From Pseudanabaena biceps (GTDB lineage: Bacteria; Cyanobacteriota; Cyanobacteriia; Pseudanabaenales; Pseudanabaenaceae): 64,000 nt of DNA. Positions within the stretch are counted from its first letter, which is position 1. Each line of letters opens with the position of its first letter. The stretch lies in NCBI GenBank assembly GCA_013361095.1, contig JAATWA010000001.1:1714501-1778500 (forward strand). Reading direction: 5' to 3'. This document shows, in pieces, positions 42,320 through 51,700 of this stretch. A program made the position numbers and the translations under genes. A model generated the notes under the pieces. It was given only the letters and a program-made list of their open reading frames with translations, searched no databases and was not told the origin of the DNA.

Positions 42320-44056
42320 ATGCTTCGTCTTGAACACGTACAGAAAATCTATCCAACTGGTGAAGTCCTCAAAGACGTTAACTGGGAAGTCAAAACAGGC
42401 GATCGCATTGGTTTGGTCGGCGTAAACGGTGCTGGAAAGTCAACGCAGCTAAAGATTATTGCAGGGGAAATCGAACCGACCGCAGGGCAAATCGTGCGAC
42501 CTAGCAGTCTCAAAATCGCCTATCTCAGTCAAGAATTTGACATCGAAGAGACACGCACAGTCAAACAAGAGATGTGGCAAGCCTTTCAGGAAGTCCGCGA
42601 AATTCAAAAAGAACTAGCCAAAGTTCATCACCATCTCGAAAATTTGCAAGATGGCGAAGACTATGAGCCAATTCTCAAAAAGATGGATCGCTTTCAGCGC
42701 CAATTTGAAGATCACAATGGCTATGAACTAGAAAGCCGCATCGATAAGCTACTGCCAGATTTAGGTTTTAAAGCCGATGATGCTGAGCGCTTTGTGAGTG
42801 AATATAGCGGCGGTTGGCAAATGCGAATGGGCTTAGGCAAAATTCTATTGCAATCGCCCGATTTGTTGCTATTAGATGAACCGACGAACCACTTAGACTT
42901 GGAGACAATCGAATGGTTAGAAAAATATTTGCGATCGCTCAGTACACCGATGGTGATCGTCTCTCATGACCGTGAATTTCTAGACCGTCTCTGTACCTCG
43001 ATTGTAGAAACTGAGCGTGGTGTCTCCTCAACTTATTTGGGAAATTATTCCTCCTATTTAGCCCAAAAAGCTGAAGCTAAGGCTGCACAGGGAGCCGCCT
43101 TTGAGCGTCAACAAAAATATATCGAAAAGCAGCAGGTGTTCGTCGATCGCTTTAGAGCCAGCGCAACTCGCAGTACCCAAGCCAAGAGCCGAGAAAAGCA
43201 ACTCGATAAAATTGATCGCATTGAAGCTCCCGACAGCGATGTTCGCACCTTGAAGTTTCACTTTCCGCCAGCCTCTCGCAGTGGGCGTGTCACTGTAGAA
43301 ATTAAAGATCTCACCCATGCCTACGGTGAGCAGATCCTATTTTTAGGCACAAATCTGGAAATTGAGAGAGGCGATCGCGTCGCTTTCCTTGGTCCCAATG
43401 GCGCAGGTAAATCCACATTATTAAAAATGGTGGTGGGCAAAGAGCAGTTCAATGAAGGCGAAATTAATCTCGGTCACAACGTACTGGTGGGCTACTTTGA
43501 GCAGAACCAAGCCGAAGCTCTAGACTTGCACAAGGATGTCTTTCACACCATCCATGATGACTTCCCCAAAATGACCCATGAAGAAGTGCGCGGCGTACTG
43601 GGCAAATTTTTATTTAGTGGCGACAGCGTATTTAAGCAAGTTCGCGACCTCAGTGGTGGCGAAAAAGCAAGGCTAGCCCTCGCCAAAATGTTGCTGACTC
43701 CCGTTAACTTTCTCATCCTCGATGAGCCGACTAACCACCTTGATATTCCTGCTAAGGAGATGTTAGAGGCAGCTCTGCGAGAATATGAAGGCACGGTGGC
43801 GGTGATCTCCCACGATCGCTATTTCATCTCACAGGTTGCTAATAAGATTGTGGAAATTCGTGATGGCGATCTCTGTGTTTATGCAGGAGACTATGCCTAC
43901 TATCAAGAAAAAAGAGAAGAGGAAACCAGAGAAGCAAAGTATAAAGCCGAGTTAGCCGCCAAAGCCGCCAAAGATGCCGTAAAACGTGACAAGGAAAAAG
44001 CTAAACAGTCCGAAAAACGTCAAGAAAAGCAACAACAAAAGGCGAAAGCAAAGTAA
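42320..44056 (+). CDS. ABC-F family ATPase (ribosome-associated type)
   Basis: 578 residues with two ATP-binding cassettes and no membrane domain. Walker A GVNGAGKST (first) and GPNGAGKST (second), signatures YSGGWQMRMGLGKIL and LSGGEKARLALAKML, and Walker B LLLLDEPTNHLD/LILDEPTNHLD. A linker of about 80 residues (AQGAAFERQQKYIEKQQ) lies between them, as in translation-factor ABC-F proteins such as Uup/EttA. C-terminal tail is Lys/Gln-rich coil (KQSEKRQEKQQQKAKAK). Likely acts on stalled ribosomes. Subfamily not resolved. Confidence 0.93.
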   Translation: MLRLEHVQKIYPTGEVLKDVNWEVKTGDRIGLVGVNGAGKSTQLKIIAGEIEPTAGQIVRPSSLKIAYLSQEFDIEETRTVKQEMWQAFQEVREIQKELAKVHHHLENLQDGEDYEPILKKMDRFQRQFEDHNGYELESRIDKLLPDLGFKADDAERFVSEYSGGWQMRMGLGKILLQSPDLLLLDEPTNHLDLETIEWLEKYLRSLSTPMVIVSHDREFLDRLCTSIVETERGVSSTYLGNYSSYLAQKAEAKAAQGAAFERQQKYIEKQQVFVDRFRASATRSTQAKSREKQLDKIDRIEAPDSDVRTLKFHFPPASRSGRVTVEIKDLTHAYGEQILFLGTNLEIERGDRVAFLGPNGAGKSTLLKMVVGKEQFNEGEINLGHNVLVGYFEQNQAEALDLHKDVFHTIHDDFPKMTHEEVRGVLGKFLFSGDSVFKQVRDLSGGEKARLALAKMLLTPVNFLILDEPTNHLDIPAKEMLEAALREYEGTVAVISHDRYFISQVANKIVEIRDGDLCVYAGDYAYYQEKREEETREAKYKAELAAKAAKDAVKRDKEKAKQSEKRQEKQQQKAKAK

Positions 44057-44070
44057 TATGCAATTATCTC

Positions 44071-44148
44071 TACAGCGCTCTGCACTTTCTTAAAATCCAA
44101 GGAAATTTTTGAAAGGCTGGCAAAGTCAGCCTTTCAAAAATTTCCTTG
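44071..44148. repeat. Composite repeat: mini-hairpin plus palindrome
   Basis: Mini-hairpin TACAGCGCTCTGCACT at 44071, then palindrome 44098-44148 with outer CAAGGAAATTTTTGAAAGG, centre AAA and one G:T pair. Confidence 0.88.
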
Positions 44149-44195
44149 TACTACACAAAGCCGCAACAGACTGTAAAGGTTTTATAGCTACCGCC

Positions 44196-44252
44196 CTAAA
44201 ACCTAGTAGAGAGTGGCGGCGCTTCGCGCCGCCACTCTCTATTAGGTTTTAG
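44196..44252. repeat. Palindrome with 27-bp arms
   Basis: Outer CTAAAACCTAG, apex GTGGCGGCGC around TTC, one mismatch. With the previous element it fills the gap 44057-44372. Confidence 0.92.
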
Positions 44253-44372
44253 ATCCTGACTTGTATGGCTAAAGCTACAGCACAAAAAATAGCTTCGCTG
44301 TTTCTTGTGCTGGTATAAATGAACGAACAAGAGAGACGCATTCGTTCTTTTAGATAGAAACATATTACTTTT

Positions 44373-45317
44373 ATGTGGAATCTCATTGCTACAAAACGTA
44401 ATTTGATAGAACGTTATTCCCTAGGAGATCGTAACTTTGAGGGATGGGATTTGAGGGGATTAGATTTAAGTAAAGTTGATCTAAGTTATGCCATCCTCCG
44501 CAATTCTGATCTCGGTTTTGCTAATCTCTGGGAAGCTAATCTCTGTAACGCCGATCTGTCAGGTGCTAACCTATCTGATGCCGATTTATGTGGTGCATCA
44601 TTGCTAGATGCAAACTTTAGTGATGCCAATATCACCCGCACCAACTTTAGCTACGCAGGACTAAGCGGGGTGAAGTTTAAGAATGTCTGTTTTGATAGCG
44701 CTAACTTTCGCATGGCAATTTTGAACTGTACAAACCTACATGGCATGGATTTTAAAAGCGCCAATTTACAAAGGGCTTATTTACTGGAGACTAATCTCTC
44801 TAATGCAGATTTAAGCATGGCAAATCTACACCATGCATTTTTGTTTAGGGCTAATCTGAGTCGTTCTAACTTACAAAATGCTGATCTTAGTGAAGCGGAT
44901 TTGAGCGAATCTAGCTTGCATGGCGCAAACTTAAAGGGGGCGAATTTAAGTGAAGTGGACTTACGCGCGGCTGATCTCGATCGCGTTGATTTTAGTGAGG
45001 TAAACCTGAGATTAGCCAACTTAAGCGGGCTAAATTTGAGTAATATTAATTTTATTAGTAGCAACCTCAGTAAAGCAATTTTAGGTAATGCCATCTTGCG
45101 GGGAGCCTGTTTTAACGGTGCAAATCTCTGGAATGCAGACTTGTCAGGGGCAGATCTGACGGGTGCAGATTTGACGGGTGCGGACTTGCGGGGGGTTAAC
45201 TTTGATGGAGCTAATCTAAAATATGCCCTGCTAGATGTGGGCTGGATGAAAGAGGCAAGGCTCTGTCAGACCAGCTTGCCCGATGGCAATATTTCCCTTC
45301 GCGATTGTCGATCGTGA
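44373..45317 (+). CDS. Pentapeptide repeat protein
   Basis: 314 residues, about 270 of them tandem A(D/N)LxX pentapeptides (LWEANLCNADLSGANLSDAD and similar), which fold into a square right-handed beta helix. Opening about 25 residues (WNLIATKRNLIERYSLGDRN) are a cap. Roles across the family range from DNA mimicry to scaffolding; in cyanobacteria such proteins are abundant and mostly uncharacterised. Its stop lies 12 nt before the rnc start, so the two are probably co-transcribed. Confidence 0.92.
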   Translation: MWNLIATKRNLIERYSLGDRNFEGWDLRGLDLSKVDLSYAILRNSDLGFANLWEANLCNADLSGANLSDADLCGASLLDANFSDANITRTNFSYAGLSGVKFKNVCFDSANFRMAILNCTNLHGMDFKSANLQRAYLLETNLSNADLSMANLHHAFLFRANLSRSNLQNADLSEADLSESSLHGANLKGANLSEVDLRAADLDRVDFSEVNLRLANLSGLNLSNINFISSNLSKAILGNAILRGACFNGANLWNADLSGADLTGADLTGADLRGVNFDGANLKYALLDVGWMKEARLCQTSLPDGNISLRDCRS

Positions 45318-45329
45318 GAGGTAGTGAGA

Positions 45330-46013
45330 ATGAAAGACCTGTTTGTGTTTAGGGATGAAAAACTTTTAAAAATGGCTTTGACCCATCGCTCCTATCTCCA
45401 TGAAAATCCGCATCTGGAGGAAGATAACGAGCGGCTAGAGTTTTTGGGTGATGCCATTTTAAATTTTTTGAGTGGTTCTTATCTCTATCGTCATCATGCC
45501 GATGTAGGTGAAGATGAACTCACTCGTCGTCGCGCCGCTTTGGTTGATGAGACTCAATTAGCAAATTTTGCGATCGCCTTAGGACTTGATAGCCAAATAT
45601 TACTGGGGCGCGGGGCAGTGCGCGATGGTGGGCAGAAAAGCGATAATCTGTTGAGCTGTGCATTTGAGGCGATGATCGGCGCATTTTATCTGGATCGGGA
45701 CTGTAATGTGGAGGCGGTGCGTCCTGCGGTGGAGGCTTTGTTTGACTCTGTGCCGCCTGAGTTGGTCAATAGTCGAGCCGATCTTGATGCTAAAAATCGA
45801 CTACAGGAATGGGTACAGTCTTATATCGGTCACATTTTGCCGCTCTATATCACGGAAAAAGTTGGTGGAACCGATCACACGCCCGAATTTGCGTCTAAAG
45901 TATATGTTGGAGAGCGTCTCTATGGTTATAGTATGCGAAGTTTCCCTAGTAAAAAGGATGCTGAACGCGCCGCTGCCCTTGATGCCCTCGCCCAAATAGA
46001 AAGAATGTTGTAA
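45330..46013 (+). CDS. rnc: Ribonuclease III
   Basis: 227 residues from ATG 45330; a GTG two codons upstream is in frame but AGAGG spacing favours the ATG. Cleaves double-stranded RNA, including rRNA precursors. Catalytic domain signature NERLEFLGDAILNFL with the second metal site CAFEAMIGAFYLD; C-terminal dsRNA-binding domain about 158-227 (DAKNRLQEWVQSYIGH, FPSKKDAERAAALDAL). Normal length. The window's many perfect RNA hairpins are conceivable substrates, but that is inference. Confidence 0.95.
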   Translation: MKDLFVFRDEKLLKMALTHRSYLHENPHLEEDNERLEFLGDAILNFLSGSYLYRHHADVGEDELTRRRAALVDETQLANFAIALGLDSQILLGRGAVRDGGQKSDNLLSCAFEAMIGAFYLDRDCNVEAVRPAVEALFDSVPPELVNSRADLDAKNRLQEWVQSYIGHILPLYITEKVGGTDHTPEFASKVYVGERLYGYSMRSFPSKKDAERAAALDALAQIERML

Positions 46014-46062
46014 TAACTCAAGAGTTGATAAGTAGCTAGAGCGCAGTTAAATATAAAATCCC

Positions 46063-46092
46063 AAAACCTATGGCGCGTGCGCCATAGGTTTT
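46063..46092. repeat. Palindrome with 14-bp arms
   Basis: AAAACCTATGGCGC around GT, 49 bp after rnc. Likely terminator as well. Confidence 0.9.
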
Positions 46093-46115
46093 AACTCTGG
46101 TTTTTAATTACGCTC

Positions 46116-46184
46116 AGTTAATTAGGCGGCGCAAAGCGCTGCCTAATTAACTCTTGAGTTTGGAATTAGCGCAAAGCGCTGTAA
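46116..46184. repeat. Composite repeat: palindrome plus mini-hairpin just before rimM
   Basis: Palindrome 46116-46152 (AGTTAATTAGGC arms, centre AAA), then TTAGCGCAAAGCGCTGTAA (46166-46184). The unit ends about 3 bp before the rimM ribosome site and could influence its expression. Confidence 0.88.
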
Positions 46185-46198
46185 TTAGGATGAAATTT

Positions 46199-46744
46199 AT
46201 GGCTGAAGATTGGTTAATGATTGGCAAAATTGTCTCACCGCAAGGACTCAAAGGTGAAATGAGAATCTTGTCATATTCAGATTTTCCTGAGCGTTTTGAG
46301 AGTGCAGGTAAACGCTGGATTGCTGCATCGGAGAAGGAAGAACCACAGGAAATCATGCTACTGTCGGGACGAGAAATTGCTGGCAAAAAGAATTTATTTG
46401 TGGTGCGTCTCGAAGGAATTAACGATTGCGATCGCGCTGAAGCAATGCGTAATTATTTGATGTTTATTCCCACTAGCGATCGCCCCCATTTAGATCACAA
46501 CGAGTACATGATCGCGGACTTGGTGGGCTGTAATGTCTATCATCAGCCGACGGGTAAGCTCTTAGGAGAAGTGATTAGTATCATCGCCGCAGGAAATGAT
46601 CTGCTCGAAGTTCGCAATCCTGATAATAACGAAATCGAATTAATTCCCTTTGTCGAAGCGATCGTACCTTTTGTGGATATCGATCAAAAGAGAATTGAAG
46701 TTACGCCCCCCACAGGTTTAATAGACAAATGGCTAGAAGCCTAA
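46199..46744 (+). CDS. rimM: Ribosome maturation factor RimM
   Basis: 181 residues from ATG 46199 (MAEDWLMIGKI); the frame stays open upstream into a repeat element, but AGGA at 46187-46190 supports this start. Assists 30S head assembly by binding S19. Opening IGKIVSPQGLKGEMRI and the C-terminal PRC-barrel EYMIADLVGCNVYHQ, with IPFVEAIVPFVDIDQKRI, are typical. Usual length. A palindrome follows and separates it from era. Confidence 0.93.
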   Translation: MAEDWLMIGKIVSPQGLKGEMRILSYSDFPERFESAGKRWIAASEKEEPQEIMLLSGREIAGKKNLFVVRLEGINDCDRAEAMRNYLMFIPTSDRPHLDHNEYMIADLVGCNVYHQPTGKLLGEVISIIAAGNDLLEVRNPDNNEIELIPFVEAIVPFVDIDQKRIEVTPPTGLIDKWLEA

Positions 46745-46764
46745 TTTTTATTGCCAAGCGTATT

Positions 46765-46807
46765 AAAGAATAGAGAGGCGGCGCTTCGCGCCGCCTCTCT
46801 ATTCTTT
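46765..46807. repeat. Palindrome with 20-bp arms
   Basis: AAAGAATAGAGAGGCGGCGC around TTC, in the 73-bp rimM-era gap. The arm near the apex equals that of the 38.3-kb copy (AGAGAGGCGGCGC), but the outer part differs. Confidence 0.92.
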
Positions 46808-46817
46808 TCTTTGATAT

Positions 46818-47780
46818 ATGCAAGGTATACTTAACGATGTATTTATTTCAGCACAGCGATCGCAGGCACTCATGATTCCAGAATCGGGCGAAGGTTTTAA
46901 ATCGGGCTTTGTGGCACTAGTAGGACGACCAAATGTTGGTAAGTCCACTTTGCTCAATGCCCTCATTGGTCAAAAAATCGCGATCACTTCGCCCGTCGCG
47001 CAAACTACGCGCAATCGCTTGCGAGGGATTTTGACATTGCCCGAAGCTCAAATCGTCCTAGTTGACACCCCCGGTATTCATAAACCCCACCACTTGCTCG
47101 GTCAAACCATCGTCAAAAATGCGATCGGCGCAATTTCTTCCGTCGATGCAACGGTGTTGGTAGTTGATGGTAGTGTCTTTATGGGAACAGGCGATCGCTT
47201 TGTTGCCGAGACAATATTACAGAGCAAAGTTCCTGCAATTCTGGGCATCAATAAGATTGATATGCTGGATGAAGGTGCGGAAGAGATTTTGGCAAGCTAT
47301 GACAACTTCGCGGCGGAGCATGGATGGCAAGCTGCCAAATTTTCATCGGTGACAGGGGAAGGATTGACAGCCTTGCAAAGTATGATGTGCGATCGCCTGC
47401 CTCTTGGCCCCTATTACTATCCGCCCGATCTAGTTACCGATCAACCTGAGCGCTTTATTATGGGCGAATTAATCAGAGAACAAATTCTCTTGTTAACCCG
47501 CGAAGAGATTCCGCATTCTGTCGCTGTGAGTATTGATCAAGTGGATGAGCAACCAAAAATCACGAGAGTAATGGCAACTATCCATGTGGAACGGGATTCG
47601 CAAAAGGGAATTTTGATTGGAAAGAAGGGACAAATGCTCAAGGAGATCGGCACACAGGCAAGAATCCAAATGCAGAAGTTGATTATGGGTTCTGTCCATT
47701 TGGAAATGTTTGTCAAAGTCCAACCCAAATGGCGATCATCGCGCTTTCAACTATCCGATCTCGGCTATCGAGTGGAGTAA
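46818..47780 (+). CDS. era: GTPase Era
   Basis: 320 residues. Essential GTPase in 16S rRNA and 30S maturation. G1 GRPNVGKSTL, G2 TTRNRLRGIL, G3 DTPGIHKPHH, G4 NKID, and the KH domain with GXXG GKKGQMLKEIG at the C-terminus. About 25 residues precede the G domain. ATG start 10 bp after a palindrome. rnc, rimM and era cluster as RNA-processing genes. Confidence 0.96.
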   Translation: MQGILNDVFISAQRSQALMIPESGEGFKSGFVALVGRPNVGKSTLLNALIGQKIAITSPVAQTTRNRLRGILTLPEAQIVLVDTPGIHKPHHLLGQTIVKNAIGAISSVDATVLVVDGSVFMGTGDRFVAETILQSKVPAILGINKIDMLDEGAEEILASYDNFAAEHGWQAAKFSSVTGEGLTALQSMMCDRLPLGPYYYPPDLVTDQPERFIMGELIREQILLLTREEIPHSVAVSIDQVDEQPKITRVMATIHVERDSQKGILIGKKGQMLKEIGTQARIQMQKLIMGSVHLEMFVKVQPKWRSSRFQLSDLGYRVE

Positions 47781-47801
47781 TGCAACTTTCCTAAAATAAA
47801 G

Positions 47802-47844
47802 TAAGAGATGAGTGGCGGCGCGAATCGCCGCCACTCATCTCTTA
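47802..47844. repeat. Palindrome with 19-bp arms
   Basis: TAAGAGATGAGTGGCGGCG around CGAAT, 21 bp after the era stop. Confidence 0.9.
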
Positions 47845-47889
47845 AGTTTTATATTTTCTATACTCCAATCAAATTTAATAAAAACACCT

Positions 47890-48357
47890 ATGACTATTGC
47901 CGATTCAAACTCAAAGCGTGAGGCTTTACTTTCTACTTTATTATTGGAACTAGTTGAAATTTTGCGCGATCGCCAAGGCGATACATGGACAGCGATCGCT
48001 AAAGTAGCGACAGAAAAGTCAGCCACGATCGCGATCGATGATGTGCGTTTATTTTTACAATTAGATCAAAACTTAGCGATCGCGATTAGTGAAGCGGATA
48101 GTGAAGCTAGCAATGACTTTGAGAGCAATAGTATAACTCTGCGTAACATCATGTTTGGCAGATCTTCCCTTGAGAAAGCTGTTGCTGCGGGCAAGATTTT
48201 TATCCGTGCCAGTTTTGGAGATTTACTAAAGATTCGGGCTGTGGTGGCGGCGGTCTTGGCAGATACGGCGGGTGAGCCAAGATTAGCAAATCTATGGGAA
48301 AGATTTGATCGAGAATGGACTTCGCCAAACTACAGCATTCATGGCAGCACAGATTGA
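47890..48357 (+). CDS. Hypothetical protein
   Basis: 155 residues from ATG 47890. The open frame upstream reads through a palindrome and is discarded. Largely helical: EALLSTLLLELVEILRDR at the N-terminus, ASFGDLLKIRAVVAAVLADT near the end, and a Trp-containing tail. The sequence is acidic. No family recognised, no signal peptide or membrane segment, so probably cytoplasmic. Stands alone between palindromes. Confidence 0.6.
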   Translation: MTIADSNSKREALLSTLLLELVEILRDRQGDTWTAIAKVATEKSATIAIDDVRLFLQLDQNLAIAISEADSEASNDFESNSITLRNIMFGRSSLEKAVAAGKIFIRASFGDLLKIRAVVAAVLADTAGEPRLANLWERFDREWTSPNYSIHGSTD

Positions 48358-48371
48358 ATGAACATACAACA

Positions 48372-48424
48372 AAACCGAAGAAGCGGGTGGCGGCGCAAAG
48401 CACTGCCACCCGCTTCTTCGGTTT
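48372..48424. repeat. Palindrome with 25-bp arms
   Basis: Outer AAACCGAAGAAGCGGGTGG, apex GGCGC around AAA, one mismatch. Followed by a second inverted repeat AATTTTTTGAAG/CTTCAAAAAATT (48436-48469). The gap 48358-48782 otherwise holds only repeats. Confidence 0.88.
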
Positions 48425-48503
48425 GCTACAGCTATAATTTTTTGAAGTTTTGGCTCACTTCAAAAAATTGGTATTAAAACTCGTACAATCAAAATATAGC
48501 CAG

Positions 48504-48578
48504 CGCCAAGTTTACTAGGACATAAAACCCAATAATTGGCTAGCGGCGCTCCGCGCCGCTAGCCAATTATTGGGTTTT
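48504..48578. repeat. Twin of the 17.9-kb palindrome
   Basis: Left flank and palindrome (48524-48578) match 17889-17964; the sole palindrome differences are A48542 and T48560, which pair with each other. The trailing AAACAAATGACTATAGCTAT also occurs by the first palindrome of the window. Confidence 0.95.
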
Positions 48579-48782
48579 GAACTGCCCTAAAACAAATGAC
48601 TATAGCTATACATGGTGAAACAATCACTATGGCTGTTCAAAAATACTATTGTTAAGGTATGTGATTTAACCTTTTTAAATAGCTTGTTCTGGGGGTGGGG
48701 AAGTCGATAATGGCTATAAGTAAGCCAGTAAAATTAAAAAATTACTCCCTATAATCTCAAACCTATTAGACCATCCGAAGAG

Positions 48783-51700
48783 ATGACTATGACAAATACT
48801 GCAAGTCTCCTCAACCCAACAGATTTACTGTCTGCGATCGCCCGCAATCCGCCTTTGGTGTCATCAGATATATCAGTCATGGCAGCGATCGCAATGATGG
48901 GGGAAACTGGCGCAAACTATGTGCTAGTAGTAGAAAATCTATCGGAAAAGAAAGGTTTGATGGGGATTATGACCGAACGCGATCTTGTTCGCATTGTTAC
49001 TCAGCCCATACCCTTAGACCAGTTGCCAATTCAGGCGATGATGAGTCATCCCGTCATTACCATCCAAGAATCTACATTTACTGATATTAATGATGCTCTA
49101 GCCATACTGCAACAGCATCGCATTCGACATTTACCTGTGCTAGATGATGGCGATCGCATTGTGGGGTTACTAGACCAAAGCACCTTAATCGAGATGGATC
49201 GCCAACAAGTTGAAGCTGCGCTACAGCAACTTAACAAAGAGCTTGAAAGCCGTGTTGAGCAACGTACATCTGCATTACAGAAGAGTGTGCTACGTGCAAG
49301 CCAAGCCCAACAGATAGCGCATCTTGGCGATTGGGAATTAGATCTGCGTAGTCAAAAAGTGATCTGGTCTGCTGAGGTCTTCAGAATTTTTGGTCGTGAC
49401 CCCAATCAGCTAGAACCCACCTACGAAGAGCTACTCAACAACTATCATCCACTGAATGAACATAAGCGTCTTACTCATTGCGTAGATAGAGCCATCCAGT
49501 ATGGCGAACCCTATGCAATTGACCTACAGATTATTCGAGCTGATGGTTCTTCTGGGTACATTTTTGCTCAAGCCGAACCTATCTATAATGAAGCAGGAGA
49601 AGTGAGCGGATTGTTTGGGATTGTGATGGACATTAGCGATCGCAAGACTAACCAAGAAGCTCTAAGACTTAGCGAGGAAAGAAATAAGGCAACTCTATTA
49701 GCATTACCTGATCTGGTATTTCGGGTTAACCGCAATGGTCAATATATAGACTTCCTTACCTCTCCCCAAGACAAGAATCTAGTTGATCCCCAACAAGTAA
49801 TTGGCAAAAGTATTTTTGATGCTTTGCAGGCAGATGTCATATCATCCCATGCAGATTCTAAATACGCTGCCCTTAAGGAAGCACTTAATACGCAAACCTT
49901 GCAGACCTACGAGCAGCAGGTATGGATTGATGGCAAACTTCGTTACGAAGAAGTGCGCGTTTCTCCATGTAACAAGAATGAAGTCGTCTTTCTAATTCGC
50001 GACATTAGCGATCGCAAACTTGTCGAAAAAGCTCTATTAGAATCTCAACAGTTTATCCAAACAGTAGTCAACACTGTTCCCTTGCCGTTGTTTTGGAAAG
50101 ATCGTCAATCTGTTTTTTTAGGTTGTAATTATCAATTTGCCAGAACTTTAGGTTTGCCATCATCCAATGAAGTTATAGGCAAAACTGATTTTGATTTTTC
50201 AGTTACAAAAGCAGAGGCGATTACTTTTCTTGACAAAGACCGAGATGTAATGGAATCTGGTGAAGCTCAATTGGGCATTGAAGAGATTACAACTTTACCT
50301 AATGGTGAACAAATATGGCTCGAAATACATAAAGCCCCATTGAGAGAAGGGTCAGGTAATGTTATTGGGGTGGTGGGGATGTTTCAAAATATCACCAAGC
50401 GCAAACAAGCAGAACTAAAGATACGACAACAGGCCGAGCAGGAACAACTGTTAGGTGCGATGACCAAACGGATGCGGTCATCTCTGAATCTATCAAAAAT
50501 TCTCAATACTACAGTTGAAGATGTCCTTCAGATCTTAAAGGCAGATCGAATACTGGTTTGTCAATTGTCTTCAGATTGGACAGGATCGATTATTGCGGAA
50601 GCGGTTCTGCCTAATTACCAAAAAACTCTAAATATCTATCTGCCTGAAGGTGTTATTGATCAAGAGAGCTACGATCACTATCATCAAGGAGGAATATTTC
50701 TGCTTGATGATCGCGAAGATAAAAACCAGTTAGTCTTACCTAGCGTAATCGAATTTCTTAAAGAAATCCAAGCCAAGGCCGTACTCTCAGTGCCAATTAT
50801 TCATAACAAAACCCTTTGGGGATTGCTGGTTGCCCATCAATGTGATGGCTCTCGCCAGTGGCAAAACTGGGAAATTAATTTACTCAAACAAACTGCCAAT
50901 CAGTTAGCGATCGCTATTCAGCAAGCAAGTCTTTTCAATCAATTACAAGCAGAATTAGCCGAACGTCATCGAGCAGAAGCCCAACTGACTGAAACGAATA
51001 CTCAACTTGCTATTTCTAACGAAGAACTTGGTCGCGCTACCCGCCTCAAAGATGAGTTTTTAGCCAATATGAGCCACGAACTCCGTACTCCCCTTAATGC
51101 GATTTTGGGTATGACTGAAGGCTTACAAGAAAAAGTCTTTGGCGCTGTAAATGATCGACAAGTCAAAGCATTACAAACTATAGAACGTAGCGGACATCAT
51201 CTACTGGAGCTAATCAACGACATTCTTGATATCGCCAAAATTGAATCAGGGCAGATGGAACTGGACTGCACCATCTGCAATGTGGTTTCCCTCTATCAAT
51301 CTAGTCTTGCCTTTATCAAGCAACAAGCGTTAACAAAACGCATTCAGCTTGAGATTGAATTGCAAATGAACCTGCCGAGCCTGTTAGTGGATGAGCGGCG
51401 CATTCGTCAGGTGTTGATCAATTTGCTTAGCAATGCAGTGAAATTTACCCCCGAAGGAGGGCGAATCACTTTAGAGGTTAGCCAACTCTCTCCTAAAGCA
51501 ATTACTGCGGACTCACCACCGCAACATTTTTTACGCATTTCTGTAATTGATACAGGCATTGGTATCTCACCAGAGAATGTTCAGAAGTTATTTAAGCCAT
51601 TTGTTCAAATCGATAGTGCTTTAAATCGTCAATATGAGGGCACTGGCTTAGGACTAGCTCTCGTTAAACAGATTGTGGAACTCCACGGTGGTAGGGTCAG

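Noticed and set aside
42222..42425. 67-residue ORF before ABC-F
   Set aside because: Overlaps the start of ABC-F out of frame, with no supporting signal.
44777..45094. 105-residue antisense ORF inside the pentapeptide gene
   Set aside because: Repetitive composition follows from the periodic pentapeptide codons on the other strand.
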